Below, in pieces: positions 45,659 to 54,025 of a stretch of 54,025 nucleotides of DNA. The notes under the pieces were generated by a model that did no database searches, was not told the origin of the DNA, and was given only the letters and a program-made list of their open reading frames with translations. The translations under genes and the position numbers were made by a program. How positions within the stretch are numbered: the first letter of the stretch is position 1; every line of letters starts with the position of its first letter. The stretch spans positions 1 to 54,025 of the forward strand of contig CACYHR010000015.1 in the NCBI GenBank assembly GCA_902774265.1. Direction: 5' to 3'. This DNA comes from an uncultured Eubacteriales bacterium. Its GTDB lineage: Bacteria; Bacillota; Clostridia; Peptostreptococcales; Anaerovoracaceae.

Positions 45659-47386
45659 CTAGTCAATGACCTTAGACATATAAAAGTCAGTGATCTTCTT
45701 TTCCTGTTCGAAGAACTCAGGGCTCTCGAACACTGTGCCGTGCCAGTCGAGGAATTCCTGTCTGAGCTGGTTGAAGAATGCTCTGATCTCTGTCTTGTCT
45801 TCAAGATCGTATGCCTTCATCATTGCATCATAGAGTACGCCGAACTCTCTGCGCTGTCTTGCAGGCAGGCAAGCCTCGTCGATAGGATCGAACGAGTTCT
45901 GCTGCAGATATACAGAGTCCAGCAGTTCGCCCTTCTGGTAGATGATATAGTCTTCAGCGGAAGTACCTTCCTCACCGACTACCTTCATCATCTGGTTGAC
46001 TTCTGTGCTGCGGATGAGGATTCCGCGGGCTCTTTCAATGAGATCCATATCTACGACGCCGTTGTATTTTGACCAGGAATCCACCGGGTGGATAGCCGGG
46101 TATTTACGGGCATCGGAACGCTCTCTTGCAAGACCGTGGAATGCGCCTACTACCTTGAGGGTCGCCTGTGTTACAGGTTCTTCGAAGTTACCGCCGGCCG
46201 GTGATACTGTTCCGCCGATGGTGATCGATGCGAGGCTGCCGTCGTTCAGACGAACTTTGCCCGCTCTCTCGTAGAATGCCGCAATTGTGGATTCCAGATA
46301 AGCCGGGAACGCTTCCTCGCCCGGGATCTCCTCCAGACGTCCTGACATTTCACGCATGGCCTGTGCCCAGCGGCTAGTGGAGTCCGCGAGCAGCAGAACG
46401 TCGAGTCCCATCTGTCTGTAGTACTCTGCCAGTGTTACTGCTGTGTAGCAGGAAGCCTCTCTGGCGGCTACCGGCATGGATGATGTATTACAGATGATGA
46501 TGGTTCTCTCCATCAGTGAACGTCCTGTCTTAGGGTCGGTCAGTTCAGGGAATTCCTTAAGTACTTCTACTACCTCGCCGGCACGCTCTCCGCAGGCAGC
46601 TACGATTACGATATCAACGTCGGAGTTCTTGGCCTGCATGTGCTGCAGTACTGTTTTACCGGCGCCGAAAGGTCCCGGTGTACAGAATGTTCCGCCCTTT
46701 GCTACAGGCAGGAACGAGTCGATACAGCGGATCTTTGTTACCAGCGGTTCTGTAGGACGAAGTCTCTCCGCATAGCACTTTACAGCCTGCTTGATCGGCT
46801 GTGTGAATATCATCGTAAGATCTTTCTCTTCGCCTTTGTCGTTGGCTATAGTAGCGATAGTTGCATGTACATTGTATTTGCCTGCTTTTTTGACATCTTT
46901 TACTTCCCAATCACCCTTCAGTATGAAAGGCACCATGATGTGGTGGGTGAACAGTCCTTCAGGCACTGTACCGATCGTATCGCCTGCTTTTACGCGGTCT
47001 CCGACTTTTGCGACCGGTGTGAAGTCCCAGTCTTTATCCGGAATCGCGTTGAGGTAAACACCTCTGTCCAGGAAGAATCCGCACTGTTCAGCCAGAACAG
47101 GCAGCGGGTTCTGCAGGCCGTCGAAAACCTGTGTCAGCAGTCCCGGACCCAGATCTACGCTCATCAGCTCTCCGGTAAATTCTACCTGGTCGCCGACCTT
47201 GATGCCGTCTGTCATCTCGTAGATCTGCATACTTACTTCCCCGTTGTTGATACGAATTACCTCGCCCTTAAGGCGCTTATCATCAACGAGGATGTAACCG
47301 ACTTCATTCTTTCGAACGGAGCCATCGAAATCAACCTTGATCAGGTTACCGTTGACTCCGGCTACATATCCTGTTTCTGTTTTCAT
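45659..47386 (-). CDS. atpA: V-type ATPase catalytic subunit A, 575 aa
   Basis: The catalytic subunit with Walker [10 protein letters not shown] (near residue 235), an N-terminal barrel ([20 protein letters not shown]) and the V-type non-homologous region ([20 protein letters not shown]). [21 protein letters not shown] is the conserved Walker B and arginine-finger region. It lies 12 bases after the DUF2764 gene. Confidence 0.97.
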   Translation of the reverse strand: MKTETGYVAGVNGNLIKVDFDGSVRKNEVGYILVDDKRLKGEVIRINNGEVSMQIYEMTDGIKVGDQVEFTGELMSVDLGPGLLTQVFDGLQNPLPVLAEQCGFFLDRGVYLNAIPDKDWDFTPVAKVGDRVKAGDTIGTVPEGLFTHHIMVPFILKGDWEVKDVKKAGKYNVHATIATIANDKGEEKDLTMIFTQPIKQAVKCYAERLRPTEPLVTKIRCIDSFLPVAKGGTFCTPGPFGAGKTVLQHMQAKNSDVDIVIVAACGERAGEVVEVLKEFPELTDPKTGRSLMERTIIICNTSSMPVAAREASCYTAVTLAEYYRQMGLDVLLLADSTSRWAQAMREMSGRLEEIPGEEAFPAYLESTIAAFYERAGKVRLNDGSLASITIGGTVSPAGGNFEEPVTQATLKVVGAFHGLARERSDARKYPAIHPVDSWSKYNGVVDMDLIERARGILIRSTEVNQMMKVVGEEGTSAEDYIIYQKGELLDSVYLQQNSFDPIDEACLPARQRREFGVLYDAMMKAYDLEDKTEIRAFFNQLRQEFLDWHGTVFESPEFFEQEKKITDFYMSKVID

Positions 47387-47398
47387 ATAACACTCCTG

Positions 47399-47920
47399 TT
47401 ACAAACTGTATACGCGCTGCTGTATCCCTTCAAACAGGGACTGGAATTCAGCCTTACCTTTCGACTGCTCGAAGCTGTTCAGACGTTCAAGCAGTTTCAA
47501 TTTGATCGCATATCCGAACAGCACATAGGCGTCAAACATATGCAGTCCAACCAGTGAGTCAAGAATCTCGAACTCATACTCGAGCAGCACTTTCTCAGCT
47601 TCGAGCGGGTTCTTTGCCGACAGTGCGGAATTCACAACCGAAGTAATGAAGCCGTCCTTATCGTACGCGGAAGAGTAGCTCTTGCCGAGATTCATACTTC
47701 TCTGATAGTTGAGTTCCTTAGTCAGCATTCCGTAGAATTGTGCCCACTCTGACACGAGCGGACCCTCGGTGGAAGAAAGGCTGAGATCTTCCAGCAGCTG
47801 ATAAGTCGAATCACTCACATTTGACTGGCAGCAGTTCAGAAATTCACCGTATGTGAACGGCATCTCTCCGTCTGCTCTTAGCTCAGGCAGGCTTGCTATC
47901 AGATAATAATATGAAGCCAT
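47399..47920 (-). CDS. DUF2764 protein, V-ATPase subunit C-like, 173 aa
   Basis: The opening MASYYYLIASLPELRADGEM matches the DUF2764 family, which sits between E and A in V-ATPase operons of spirochaetes and Bacteroidetes and is taken to replace subunit C (the rotor-to-shaft linker). It is helical and soluble. The canonical Firmicutes subunits C and F/G are not in this operon. Confidence 0.85.
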   Translation of the reverse strand: MASYYYLIASLPELRADGEMPFTYGEFLNCCQSNVSDSTYQLLEDLSLSSTEGPLVSEWAQFYGMLTKELNYQRSMNLGKSYSSAYDKDGFITSVVNSALSAKNPLEAEKVLLEYEFEILDSLVGLHMFDAYVLFGYAIKLKLLERLNSFEQSKGKAEFQSLFEGIQQRVYSL

Positions 47921-47935
47921 ACTGCGCCTCCTTCT

Positions 47936-48499
47936 TTACTGGAAGTCCAGATTTCTGAAGTATGGCATCAGCATCTCCATGATCCCATCATCTGAACAAT
48001 CAAAAAATCCGGATCCGTCCTTTGATGCAAGGCGGAATCCACTCTGTACATTTTTGGCAGGTCTGATCTCGAGTCCGTCTTTGATCTCCTTTGCCAATTC
48101 TGCTTTAAGAGCATCGCTAACCTCGGATACTTCAGCAGCATATGCCGAAACGTCCTCACCTGCTACAGCTGCACGGATCAATTTACCAAGCGATTCGCCC
48201 TTGAGCTCTTTGCGTACATCTGCCGCAAGGATCTTCTCGAACTCGCCCTGGATCTCTGTCTTGAATGCCAGAACGGCATCCCTCTTAGCCTGTTCAGCAC
48301 TTACCGCAGCGCTCTCTCTGAGAATTGCTATTTCCTTCTCAGAAGCGTCTTTGAACTGCTGAGCCTCTGCCTTCGCATTTGCGACGATAGAGTCGGCCTT
48401 CGACTTCGCCTCTGCAACGATTGATTCAGCTTCTGCATTAGCTGCCTCTATCCCTTCTTTACGGATAGAGGATACAAGGTCTTGAATCTGTAATTCCAT
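47936..48499 (-). CDS. atpE: V-type ATPase subunit E (peripheral stalk), 187 aa
   Basis: The N-terminal 80 residues are a long Ala-rich helix with heptad order (IVAEAKSKADSIVANAKAEA), the peripheral stalk, and the C-terminal part is a mixed domain. I placed the start at the ATG at 48499, with AGGAGG 5 bases away; a GTG two codons earlier is too close to the ribosome site. It is the first gene of the operon. Confidence 0.88.
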   Translation of the reverse strand: MELQIQDLVSSIRKEGIEAANAEAESIVAEAKSKADSIVANAKAEAQQFKDASEKEIAILRESAAVSAEQAKRDAVLAFKTEIQGEFEKILAADVRKELKGESLGKLIRAAVAGEDVSAYAAEVSEVSDALKAELAKEIKDGLEIRPAKNVQSGFRLASKDGSGFFDCSDDGIMEMLMPYFRNLDFQ

Positions 48500-48555
48500 A
48501 GGCACCTCCTATTTGTGATAAAACCTCTTTCATTACCTAAAACCTATACATGTCT

Positions 48556-48584
48556 ATTATAAACTTCAAGTGTATTTACTTCAA
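48556..48584 (-). promoter_or_regulatory. Likely promoter of the V-ATPase operon
   Basis: TTGAAG (48579-48584) and TATAAT (48556-48561) with a 17-base spacer on the minus strand, 57 bases before the atpE start. Confidence 0.65.
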
Positions 48585-48779
48585 ACAAAACAAAGTTCTG
48601 AAAAAAATTTTGTCCTTTGAACTAAGTAATTTCAAAGGCTATAAGATTGAAAAATTTTTCACAAGCATCAATAAAATACAATTGAACCGCAGTCTATACA
48701 GCGGTCACATGTTGAAAAAATCAATACTTTACCGCAGTTTTGAAGCTATATTGCGGTGAGTTTTGCTGCCAAAAATCAT

Positions 48780-48859
48780 GTAACGGAGGCTGAGCTCCTC
48801 CGATAAGTACGGAGTCGCTCGCTCCAATCAAACGCGCGTGTTGGAGATTTACTCCCGGC
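48780..48859 (-). repeat. Palindromic intergenic repeat, first half (copy E)
   Basis: On the minus strand it reads GCCGGGAGTAAATCTCCAAC, then TTGATTGGAGCGAGCGACTCCG, then GGAGGAGCTCAGCCTCC. It follows the plan of copies A and B with changes in the arms. Confidence 0.75.
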
Positions 48860-48860
48860 T

Positions 48861-48885
48861 AAAAAAAAAGGAGCTGTTCGCTCCG
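48861..48885 (-). terminator. Terminator of the 59-aa membrane protein gene
   Basis: The hairpin GGAGC-GAACA-GCTCC on the minus strand is followed by nine T. It adjoins repeat copy E. Confidence 0.75.
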
Positions 48886-48997
48886 ATTTCCGTTTATCTG
48901 TCCGGGTCAGTATTGCATTTGGACTTGCATGTATCCGGATTTATATGTGCTTTTTGCACGTATTATGCCTGCGGTCCGCGCTGCATTGTGCTGTTTT

Positions 48998-49177
48998 CTA
49001 ATTCATGAAAAACAGACCTGCAGAGATCACATAGAATACAACCATAGAAGCTACCAATACAAGCGCAATGATCTTTGCACTCTTGTTGAGCTTTTTACGG
49101 CGCTCTTCGTAGTACTGCATAGTCTTCTGTTCCGATGCTTTTGATGAATTATTGCTCTTGCTGTATTTATTAGCCAT
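48998..49177 (-). CDS. Small single-pass membrane protein, 59 aa
   Basis: The frame starts at an ATG after AAGGATAAGG and encodes a polar Ser/Asn/Lys-rich N-terminal 34 residues (MANKYSKSNNSSKASEQKTM...). A membrane helix follows at about 36-57 (IIALVLVASMVVFYVISAG), then FFMN. The N-terminus is basic, so it should stay inside. I recognise no family. It has its own terminator. Confidence 0.65.
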   Translation of the reverse strand: MANKYSKSNNSSKASEQKTMQYYEERRKKLNKSAKIIALVLVASMVVFYVISAGLFFMN

Positions 49178-49213
49178 TTCCTTATCCTTTCCTTATATAT
49201 GAAATATGAATTA

Positions 49214-49324
49214 TTAACAGATGTCGACTGTCCCCGCCTTTAAGGCGGCGGTTCTATTTTCGACCATCAGTGGCCGGTCACAATCCCCGCTGATGGTCTC
49301 AGGAGCCGAAGCTCCCGGTTGAAT
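49214..49324 (-). repeat. Palindromic intergenic repeat, second half (copy F)
   Basis: On the minus strand it reads ACCGGGAGCTTCGGCTCCTG, then AGACCATCAGCGGGG...CCACTGATGGTCG, then the hairpin CCGCCGCCTTAAAGGCGGGG and GACATCTGTT. This is the 3' half of copy A, with paired changes in the stem (GAGCATCAG/CTGATGCTC becomes GACCATCAG/CTGATGGTC). Confidence 0.85.
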
Positions 49325-49434
49325 ATGTAAATCGCGTACTCACGGCACCGGCTGTGATATCCGGCCACCGGAACCGGGTTTCGCCGGCGCCTGTAATATA
49401 TATTAGTTTGGCGCTCAAATCAATACCGTATTCC

Positions 49435-49914
49435 TTATTTGTGGTATGTCTCACCGGCGTTGATTTTGAACGCCCTGTATATCTGTTCCAGCAGGACCAC
49501 CCTTGCCAGCTGGTGAGGAAGCGTAATCTTCCCGAAGCTGAGCTTCATATCAGCTCTCTTCCTGACTTCATCTGACAGTCCCAGACTGCCTCCAATTATG
49601 AAGTCTATACGCGAATGATCGAATGCAATCTCTGCGATCCTCTTTGCAATTCCGGGAGAATCAAGTTCTCTCCCCTGAATATCAAGAGCAATCACATAAT
49701 CACTGCTGTCTATCTTCGCCAGTATATCTCTGCCTTCTTTGATCATCACATTCTGTTCATCGGCAGGTGAAGCATTTGCAGGAAGCTTTGCCTCTTTGAC
49801 CTCAACGACAGTCGGACTGCAGTACCCGCCAAGCCTCTTGAGATACTCCGCGCATGCCGACTCCCAGTATTTCTCCTTGAGTTTTCCCACACAGATAACT
49901 CTGATATTCAGCAT
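49435..49914 (-). CDS. rlmH: 23S rRNA (pseudouridine1915-N3) methyltransferase RlmH, 159 aa
   Basis: A SPOUT methyltransferase that methylates pseudouridine 1915 of 23S rRNA at the ribosome. Family features: MLNIRVICVGKLKEKYWE at the start, YVIALDIQGRELDS in the middle, and the C-terminal knot FIIGGSLGLSDEVRKRA ... LPHQLARVVLLEQIYRAF. The length is exact. Confidence 0.97.
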   Translation of the reverse strand: MLNIRVICVGKLKEKYWESACAEYLKRLGGYCSPTVVEVKEAKLPANASPADEQNVMIKEGRDILAKIDSSDYVIALDIQGRELDSPGIAKRIAEIAFDHSRIDFIIGGSLGLSDEVRKRADMKLSFGKITLPHQLARVVLLEQIYRAFKINAGETYHK

Positions 49915-50100
49915 ACCTTCCTCCGCTTCGCTGTTAACTGATCAGTATTACGATGTCAGGGTCATACGGAATCCGTTCATATGCCGTATTTCCATAATGC
50001 CATATACCATACTGCCGTATTGCCGTATTCCCTGAATATACAAAACGCCTGTCGCCGCTGATCAACCTTCTGTCAATTCACAGTGAACGGGCATTTTGAA

Positions 50101-50169
50101 TGCGCTGACAAAATTCAGCGCATCTATTGTACTAAATTACTGGCACGATAGCCAGTGATTTAGTACAAT
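50101..50169. other. Tandem hairpins upstream of mnmA
   Basis: A perfect 8-bp stem TGCGCTGA / TCAGCGCA (50101-50122) is followed by a 19-bp stem with one wobble (ATTGTACTAAATTACTGGC at 50126-50144 and its partner at 50151-50169) around a 6-base loop. No T run follows either on the mnmA side. The 552-base gap 49915-50466 between the divergent genes rlmH and mnmA holds these and a 15-base direct repeat CTGGAGGTACTAAAC (near 50305 and 50370), and no convincing ORF. Confidence 0.6.
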
Positions 50170-50466
50170 CTTTGTGTAAATGCATTTATTCATTTACTCT
50201 GGTAAAATTCATCGAGTATTCAGTGATTTATTATTTGACTTTTTTGTAATTGACTTACCGTGCACAAATGCCGTACCTGGTGACTCTGACAGACCGCTGC
50301 AGGGGCTGGAGGTACTAAACTTCCGTCCTTTTCGCCGTTTTGGGGCCTCAGGGACGGAAGTCTTCAGAAACTGGAGGTACTAAACGGTGATGTCAGCGTC
50401 AAAGCATAAACAAAATGCAAATAAAGTGTAAATTAAGTGCACACAAAGTGTAGATAAGGAGCAGAT

Positions 50467-51747
50467 ATGATCAAACAGGCTCTTGTTGGAATGAGCGGCG
50501 GTGTCGATTCTAGTGTGGCGGCGTACCTTGTGAGAGAGGCGGGCTACGATACGACGGGCGCTACGATGAGATTATTTGATAACGAGACTATCGGACTTGA
50601 CAGCGGCAAGACCTGCTGCAGTTTAAGCAGTATAGAGGATGCATGTGCTGTCGCAAACAGGCTCGGAATTTCCTACGTCGTATATGATATGCGTGAGGAT
50701 TTCAAGCGTGAAGTAATAAATCGCTTTGTTGATGCCTATGAACACGGCTCTACACCGAATCCCTGCGTTGCCTGCAACAAACATCTTAAATTCGATTTGT
50801 TATATCAGCTGTGTGCAAGAGATCTGCTAAGCGATCAGCCGGATGCAGGAGATTTGCTTAGTAATGCAGCTTCTAATGATGATTCCGGAACATATACAAC
50901 AAATTCAGACGGAAGTTCGGACTCTAAATCTGTAGTTTTGAATTCCGGGGTGAATAATGCCGGTAATGCGAATACAGGCAAATCCGCTGATAGCAATGGC
51001 TATACTGCAGTAAGAAGTCTTGCGGAGGCTCCGCCTCTCAGCATTGCAACCGGCCACTACGCGAGGATAGAGCACGACCGCGGAGCGGGCAGATTTCTGC
51101 TTAGAAAGGGTGTTGATCCGGGTAAGGATCAGAGTTACTTTTTGTGTGATCTGACGCAGGAGCAGCTCGGAAGAACACTATTTCCGCTTGGCTCGATGAC
51201 GAAGAGTGAAGTCAGGGATGTCGCTGAATCTTTGGGGCTTGTCACGGCTAAGAAGAGAGAGAGTCAGGACATATGCTTTGTTCCCGGGGGCGACTATGCT
51301 TCTTTTATAAAAGGATATACCGGGCATGAATACCCGTACGGTGATTTTGTCGATGCACACGGGAATGTGATGGGCGAGCATAAAGGTATCATCAAGTATA
51401 CGATAGGTCAGCGAAAGGGCTTGGGGCTGGCGCTTAAAAAGCCGGCGTATGTCTGCGCGCTGGATGTTGAGAACAACAGGGTAATACTCGGTGATAATGG
51501 TGATCTTTTCAAACGGGATATGACCGCTTCGGAATTCAACTGGATCGCCATGGATGTTCCGTCTTCGGATATACGGGCATCGGCCCGGATCAGATATCGT
51601 CACCACGAAGCGCCGGCGAGGATCATTCCTCTTGGAGCTGACCGAGTGAAAATTGAGTTTGATGAACCGCAGCGGGCAATGACGCGGGGGCAGTCGGTCG
51701 TTGTTTATGACGGGGAATACGTTATCGGCGGCGGAATCATTGATTAA
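50467..51747 (+). CDS. mnmA: tRNA-specific 2-thiouridylase MnmA, 426 aa, with Ser/Asn-rich insertion
   Basis: It thiolates U34 of tRNA for Lys, Glu and Gln. The PP-loop ATP site is GMSGGVDSS (8-16). The catalytic cysteines are C100 or C103 in NPCVACNK and the later DICFVPGG Cys. HYARIEH (197-203) and FVPGGDYASFI are family blocks. The usual length is about 360. Residues about 118-190 are a Ser/Asn/Asp/Thr-rich stretch of low complexity in place of a short loop before IATGHYARIE. AAGGAG precedes the ATG. Confidence 0.96.
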   Translation: MIKQALVGMSGGVDSSVAAYLVREAGYDTTGATMRLFDNETIGLDSGKTCCSLSSIEDACAVANRLGISYVVYDMREDFKREVINRFVDAYEHGSTPNPCVACNKHLKFDLLYQLCARDLLSDQPDAGDLLSNAASNDDSGTYTTNSDGSSDSKSVVLNSGVNNAGNANTGKSADSNGYTAVRSLAEAPPLSIATGHYARIEHDRGAGRFLLRKGVDPGKDQSYFLCDLTQEQLGRTLFPLGSMTKSEVRDVAESLGLVTAKKRESQDICFVPGGDYASFIKGYTGHEYPYGDFVDAHGNVMGEHKGIIKYTIGQRKGLGLALKKPAYVCALDVENNRVILGDNGDLFKRDMTASEFNWIAMDVPSSDIRASARIRYRHHEAPARIIPLGADRVKIEFDEPQRAMTRGQSVVVYDGEYVIGGGIID

Positions 51748-51851
51748 ACCGGGATGGGGTTAGATTCCGGGCGGAATTATTGAGTGAGACGGGACGGGAT
51801 TAGATTCCGGGCGGAATTATTGAGTGAGACGGGACGGGATTAGATTCCGGC
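51730..51851 (+). repeat. Tandem repeat derived from the 3' end of mnmA, 40-bp period
   Basis: The unit GGCGGAATTATTGAGTGAGA then CGGGACGGGATTAGATTCCG occurs twice (from 51770 and from 51810), preceded by the mnmA end itself (from 51730), which matches it with several changes. Each unit includes an in-frame-like TGA. It fills the gap between mnmA and hydE. Confidence 0.9.
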
Positions 51852-51871
51852 CGGCATAAAGGAGGCATGCA

Positions 51872-52930
51872 ATGGGGGTTTTGAGACCTTTGATAGATAA
51901 GCTGCGTGAGGAAGGCACGCTGACTCACGATGAGTTCGTGAAGATGCTTACCGACCGCAACGCTGAAGACAGCGAATACATGAGAGCGATTGCACAGGAT
52001 ATCGCCGTCGCGAATTACGGACACGATATATTTCTGCGCGGACTGATCGAGTTTACAAATTACTGCAGAAACGACTGTCTTTACTGCGGGATCCGCCGTT
52101 CAAACGACAAGGCGGAACGGTACCGTCTTACCGCTGAAGAGATACTTGAATGCTGCGGGATCGGTCACAGTTTCGGGTTAAAAACTTTTGTACTGCAGGG
52201 CGGTGAGGATATGACTTATCGCGATGATGAGTTCTGCGAACTGATCGCCGAAATTAAAAGACGTTTCCCGGAATGTGCGGTGACTCTGTCTGTGGGCGAA
52301 CGGCCACGGGAGACTTATGAGAAATATTACAACGCCGGTGCGGACAGATATCTGCTGAGGCATGAGACTTCTTCGCCTGAGCACTACGCGATGCTGCACC
52401 CTGCGGAGCTGACGATAGAGAACCGCAAGCGCTGTCTGCGCGATCTGAAGGATATTGGTTTCCAGATCGGTGCAGGATTTATGGTGGGTTCGCCTTACCA
52501 GACTTATGATTATCTGGCTGAGGATTTTGAATATCTGCGGGAACTGGAGCCGCACATGATAGGAATCGGACCGTTTATCCACCATCAGGATACGCCTTTC
52601 CGCGATATGCCGGACGGCAGTTATGAGGAAACGCTCTATTGCCTGTCGATGCTGCGTATCATGTTTCCGCGGGTTCTGCTTCCTGCGACGACAGCCCTCG
52701 GAACGATCCATCCGAGGGGGCGCGAGGAAGGTATTCTGCACGGGGCAAATGTAATAATGCCGAGCCTTTCGCCAAAGGATGTACGGAAGAAATATCTGCT
52801 GTATGACGGCAAGATCTGCACCGGCGAAGAAGCGGCCGAATGCCATGCATGCCTCGAGAGACGCATAAGCAGCATAGGCTACCGTGTTGTTTCGTCGCGT
52901 GGCGACCAGGCTGACTGGGTGAGGAAATGA
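51872..52930 (+). CDS. hydE: [FeFe] hydrogenase H-cluster radical SAM maturase HydE, 352 aa
   Basis: A radical SAM enzyme that makes a precursor of the bridging dithiolate ligand of the H-cluster. The cluster motif is C65-x3-C69-x2-C72 (NYCRNDCLYCGIR). It also has GGEDMTYRDDEF, YLLRHETSSPEHY and GAGFMVGSPYQTY, typical of HydE. GGAGG precedes the ATG. HydF, HydG and the hydrogenase itself are not in this window, so it is a stand-alone maturase gene. Confidence 0.95.
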   Translation: MGVLRPLIDKLREEGTLTHDEFVKMLTDRNAEDSEYMRAIAQDIAVANYGHDIFLRGLIEFTNYCRNDCLYCGIRRSNDKAERYRLTAEEILECCGIGHSFGLKTFVLQGGEDMTYRDDEFCELIAEIKRRFPECAVTLSVGERPRETYEKYYNAGADRYLLRHETSSPEHYAMLHPAELTIENRKRCLRDLKDIGFQIGAGFMVGSPYQTYDYLAEDFEYLRELEPHMIGIGPFIHHQDTPFRDMPDGSYEETLYCLSMLRIMFPRVLLPATTALGTIHPRGREEGILHGANVIMPSLSPKDVRKKYLLYDGKICTGEEAAECHACLERRISSIGYRVVSSRGDQADWVRK

Positions 52931-53878
52931 TCAGTCAAATAACGTTAATTCGTCTCTGGCGGCTATCGTAAGGGTGTAATCTCTGCCCTTTTCGAAGCCG
53001 TTTTTTTGCAGTATTTCCTCTACTGTAGTACGGGCGTAAAACGGCGCATTATTGTGAAAACTGAGATGCGCCAGCATAATATGGAGCGGCGATGAATTTC
53101 CTGCAGGCCGGCATTCGGCTCTGTCTGACAGCAGCTTCATAAGTATTTCGCCGGCATAATGGTTGGAAAGATGTCCGTAATCACCCTTAATACGCATTTT
53201 GAGGGGATACGGGTATTCTCCGAACATCAAAAGATCTTCGTCATGATTTGATTCGAACACAAGTATATCTGCATCACGGATTGCTTCATAAATACTGTCA
53301 GTGACTATGCCGGTGTCGGTGACGATTGCCAGTTTTTCCCCTGCATATTCGATCGTATAGCTTAGAGGTTCAGCTGCATCATGGCTGATGGCGAAGGCCG
53401 AAATCGTAATATTGTTATATTTTTCTGAATATTTTACAACACCAGGCAGGGTTCGGTTTGCGTTTTGAACTCTTTCAAAGCAAATCTGATTTGCCGTGTA
53501 GTTTTCTTTGTCCTCCTGAGGTGCCTTGTATGGTGCTTCCTCAGTCATATAAATCCTGTCTCCGGATGCGGCTATCATAAGTCTTTCGTCCGGTATGTAT
53601 TTGAAATTTTCTGTGTTCTCCGCAGTGCCTCTGCTCGTGATAAATACAGCATTTTTGCATTTGCGTCCGATGGCTCTTACGCTCCGTACGTGATCCACAT
53701 GTTCATGAGTTACGAGGACAGCATCAACCTCTTCCGGTGTTATATTGAATTTTTCCAGTGCCGCGATTATGCGTTTTGCGGCTAGGCCGACGTCGAGGAT
53801 TATATTATGTTTGCCGGCCATTATAAGATATGAATTGCCTGAGCTGCTGCTGCCTATTGATATTACTTCTATTGCCAT
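52931..53878 (-). CDS. MBL-fold metallo-hydrolase, YycJ/WalJ-like, 315 aa
   Basis: A metallo-beta-lactamase fold hydrolase. The metal motif is THEHVDHV (near residues 54-61), and further ligands are in AISHDAAEP, VTDTGIVTD and GHLSNHYAG. The GSSSSGNSYLI start is that of the YycJ/WalJ group, thought to be nucleases or phosphodiesterases. It lacks the walRK neighbours of other Firmicutes. It converges on hydE with no gap (stop codons at 52930 and 52931). Confidence 0.9.
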   Translation of the reverse strand: MAIEVISIGSSSSGNSYLIMAGKHNIILDVGLAAKRIIAALEKFNITPEEVDAVLVTHEHVDHVRSVRAIGRKCKNAVFITSRGTAENTENFKYIPDERLMIAASGDRIYMTEEAPYKAPQEDKENYTANQICFERVQNANRTLPGVVKYSEKYNNITISAFAISHDAAEPLSYTIEYAGEKLAIVTDTGIVTDSIYEAIRDADILVFESNHDEDLLMFGEYPYPLKMRIKGDYGHLSNHYAGEILMKLLSDRAECRPAGNSSPLHIMLAHLSFHNNAPFYARTTVEEILQKNGFEKGRDYTLTIAARDELTLFD

Positions 53879-53949
53879 TCTATACTCCGGTTGGTGATAT
53901 TTTTTCTGTGTTTTAAGGTGTTACTATTTATCATATATTGGCGAGAAGA

Positions 53950-53971
53950 CCCCGTCCTCTGCAGGGCGGGG
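53950..53971 (+). repeat. GC-rich hairpin of IS605-like type
   Basis: CCCCGTCC-TCTGCA-GGGCGGGG with one wobble, followed by ATGAATCG. It resembles the subterminal hairpins of IS200/IS605 elements and the GC-rich stem of repeat copies A and F, but no transposase is in the window. It is near the right edge and may begin an element that continues outside. Confidence 0.4.
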
Positions 53972-54025
53972 ATGAATCGCCTCTTACATATATACAAGTC
54001 CGCAGTTCTTTCTTAGTATCTTGCA

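Overview
The window looks like chromosomal DNA of a low-to-mid GC Gram-positive anaerobe of the class Clostridia, possibly close to the Mogibacterium/Anaerovorax group. The grounds are Shine-Dalgarno sites of the AGGAGG type before most genes, lipoproteins with Gram-positive lipoboxes, a class B sortase, an HydE maturase for [FeFe] hydrogenase, and a V-type ATPase in place of any visible F-type enzyme. The genus is an inference only.

Bases 1-6057 hold one end of an integrated mobile element, nearly all on the minus strand. It carries parA, a parB broken by an internal deletion, a RadC/JAB protein joined to half of a Toprim domain, a winged-helix protein, a DUF3846 protein cut by the window edge, and several tiny overlapping genes. 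It stops at the 3' end of ssrA (tmRNA, 6058-6415), a classic integration target. The chromosome then continues with an EamA transporter, nicotinate phosphoribosyltransferase, a charged membrane protein, and on the plus strand an RluA-type pseudouridine synthase, signal peptidase I and SmpB (the tmRNA partner). uvrB-uvrA lie on the minus strand after these.

From 17.4 to 28.2 kb is an envelope region: a patatin-like lipase, a large secreted lipase-like protein with an Fn3 domain, a secreted MBG/Fn3 protein, a PspC-TelA-XpaC group, and two lipoproteins. From 28.5 to 34.0 kb is a livKHMGF branched-chain amino acid ABC operon. It has a strong promoter, a dyad over the -10 box, and an Ile/Val/Leu-rich 29-codon ORF in its leader. 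Then come a phosphoribosyltransferase, a GH3-family protein, sortase B, a rhodanese protein, a phosphohexomutase, and a lone HaeIII-family restriction endonuclease.

From 41.4 to 48.5 kb is a seven-gene V-ATPase operon (E, DUF2764, A, B, D, I, K) in the spirochaete/Bacteroidetes layout, with Na+-site residues visible in subunit K. The right end has a 59-aa membrane protein, RlmH, MnmA, HydE and a YycJ-like MBL hydrolase.

Two features run through the whole window. One is a family of palindromic intergenic repeats (about 170 bp when complete, with a nested stem-loop structure) that sits beside or inside gene ends. The other is a set of low-complexity hydrophilic insertions or tails in normally compact enzymes (UvrA, RluA, MnmA, LivG). 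The structured repeat family is the best candidate here for something undescribed.
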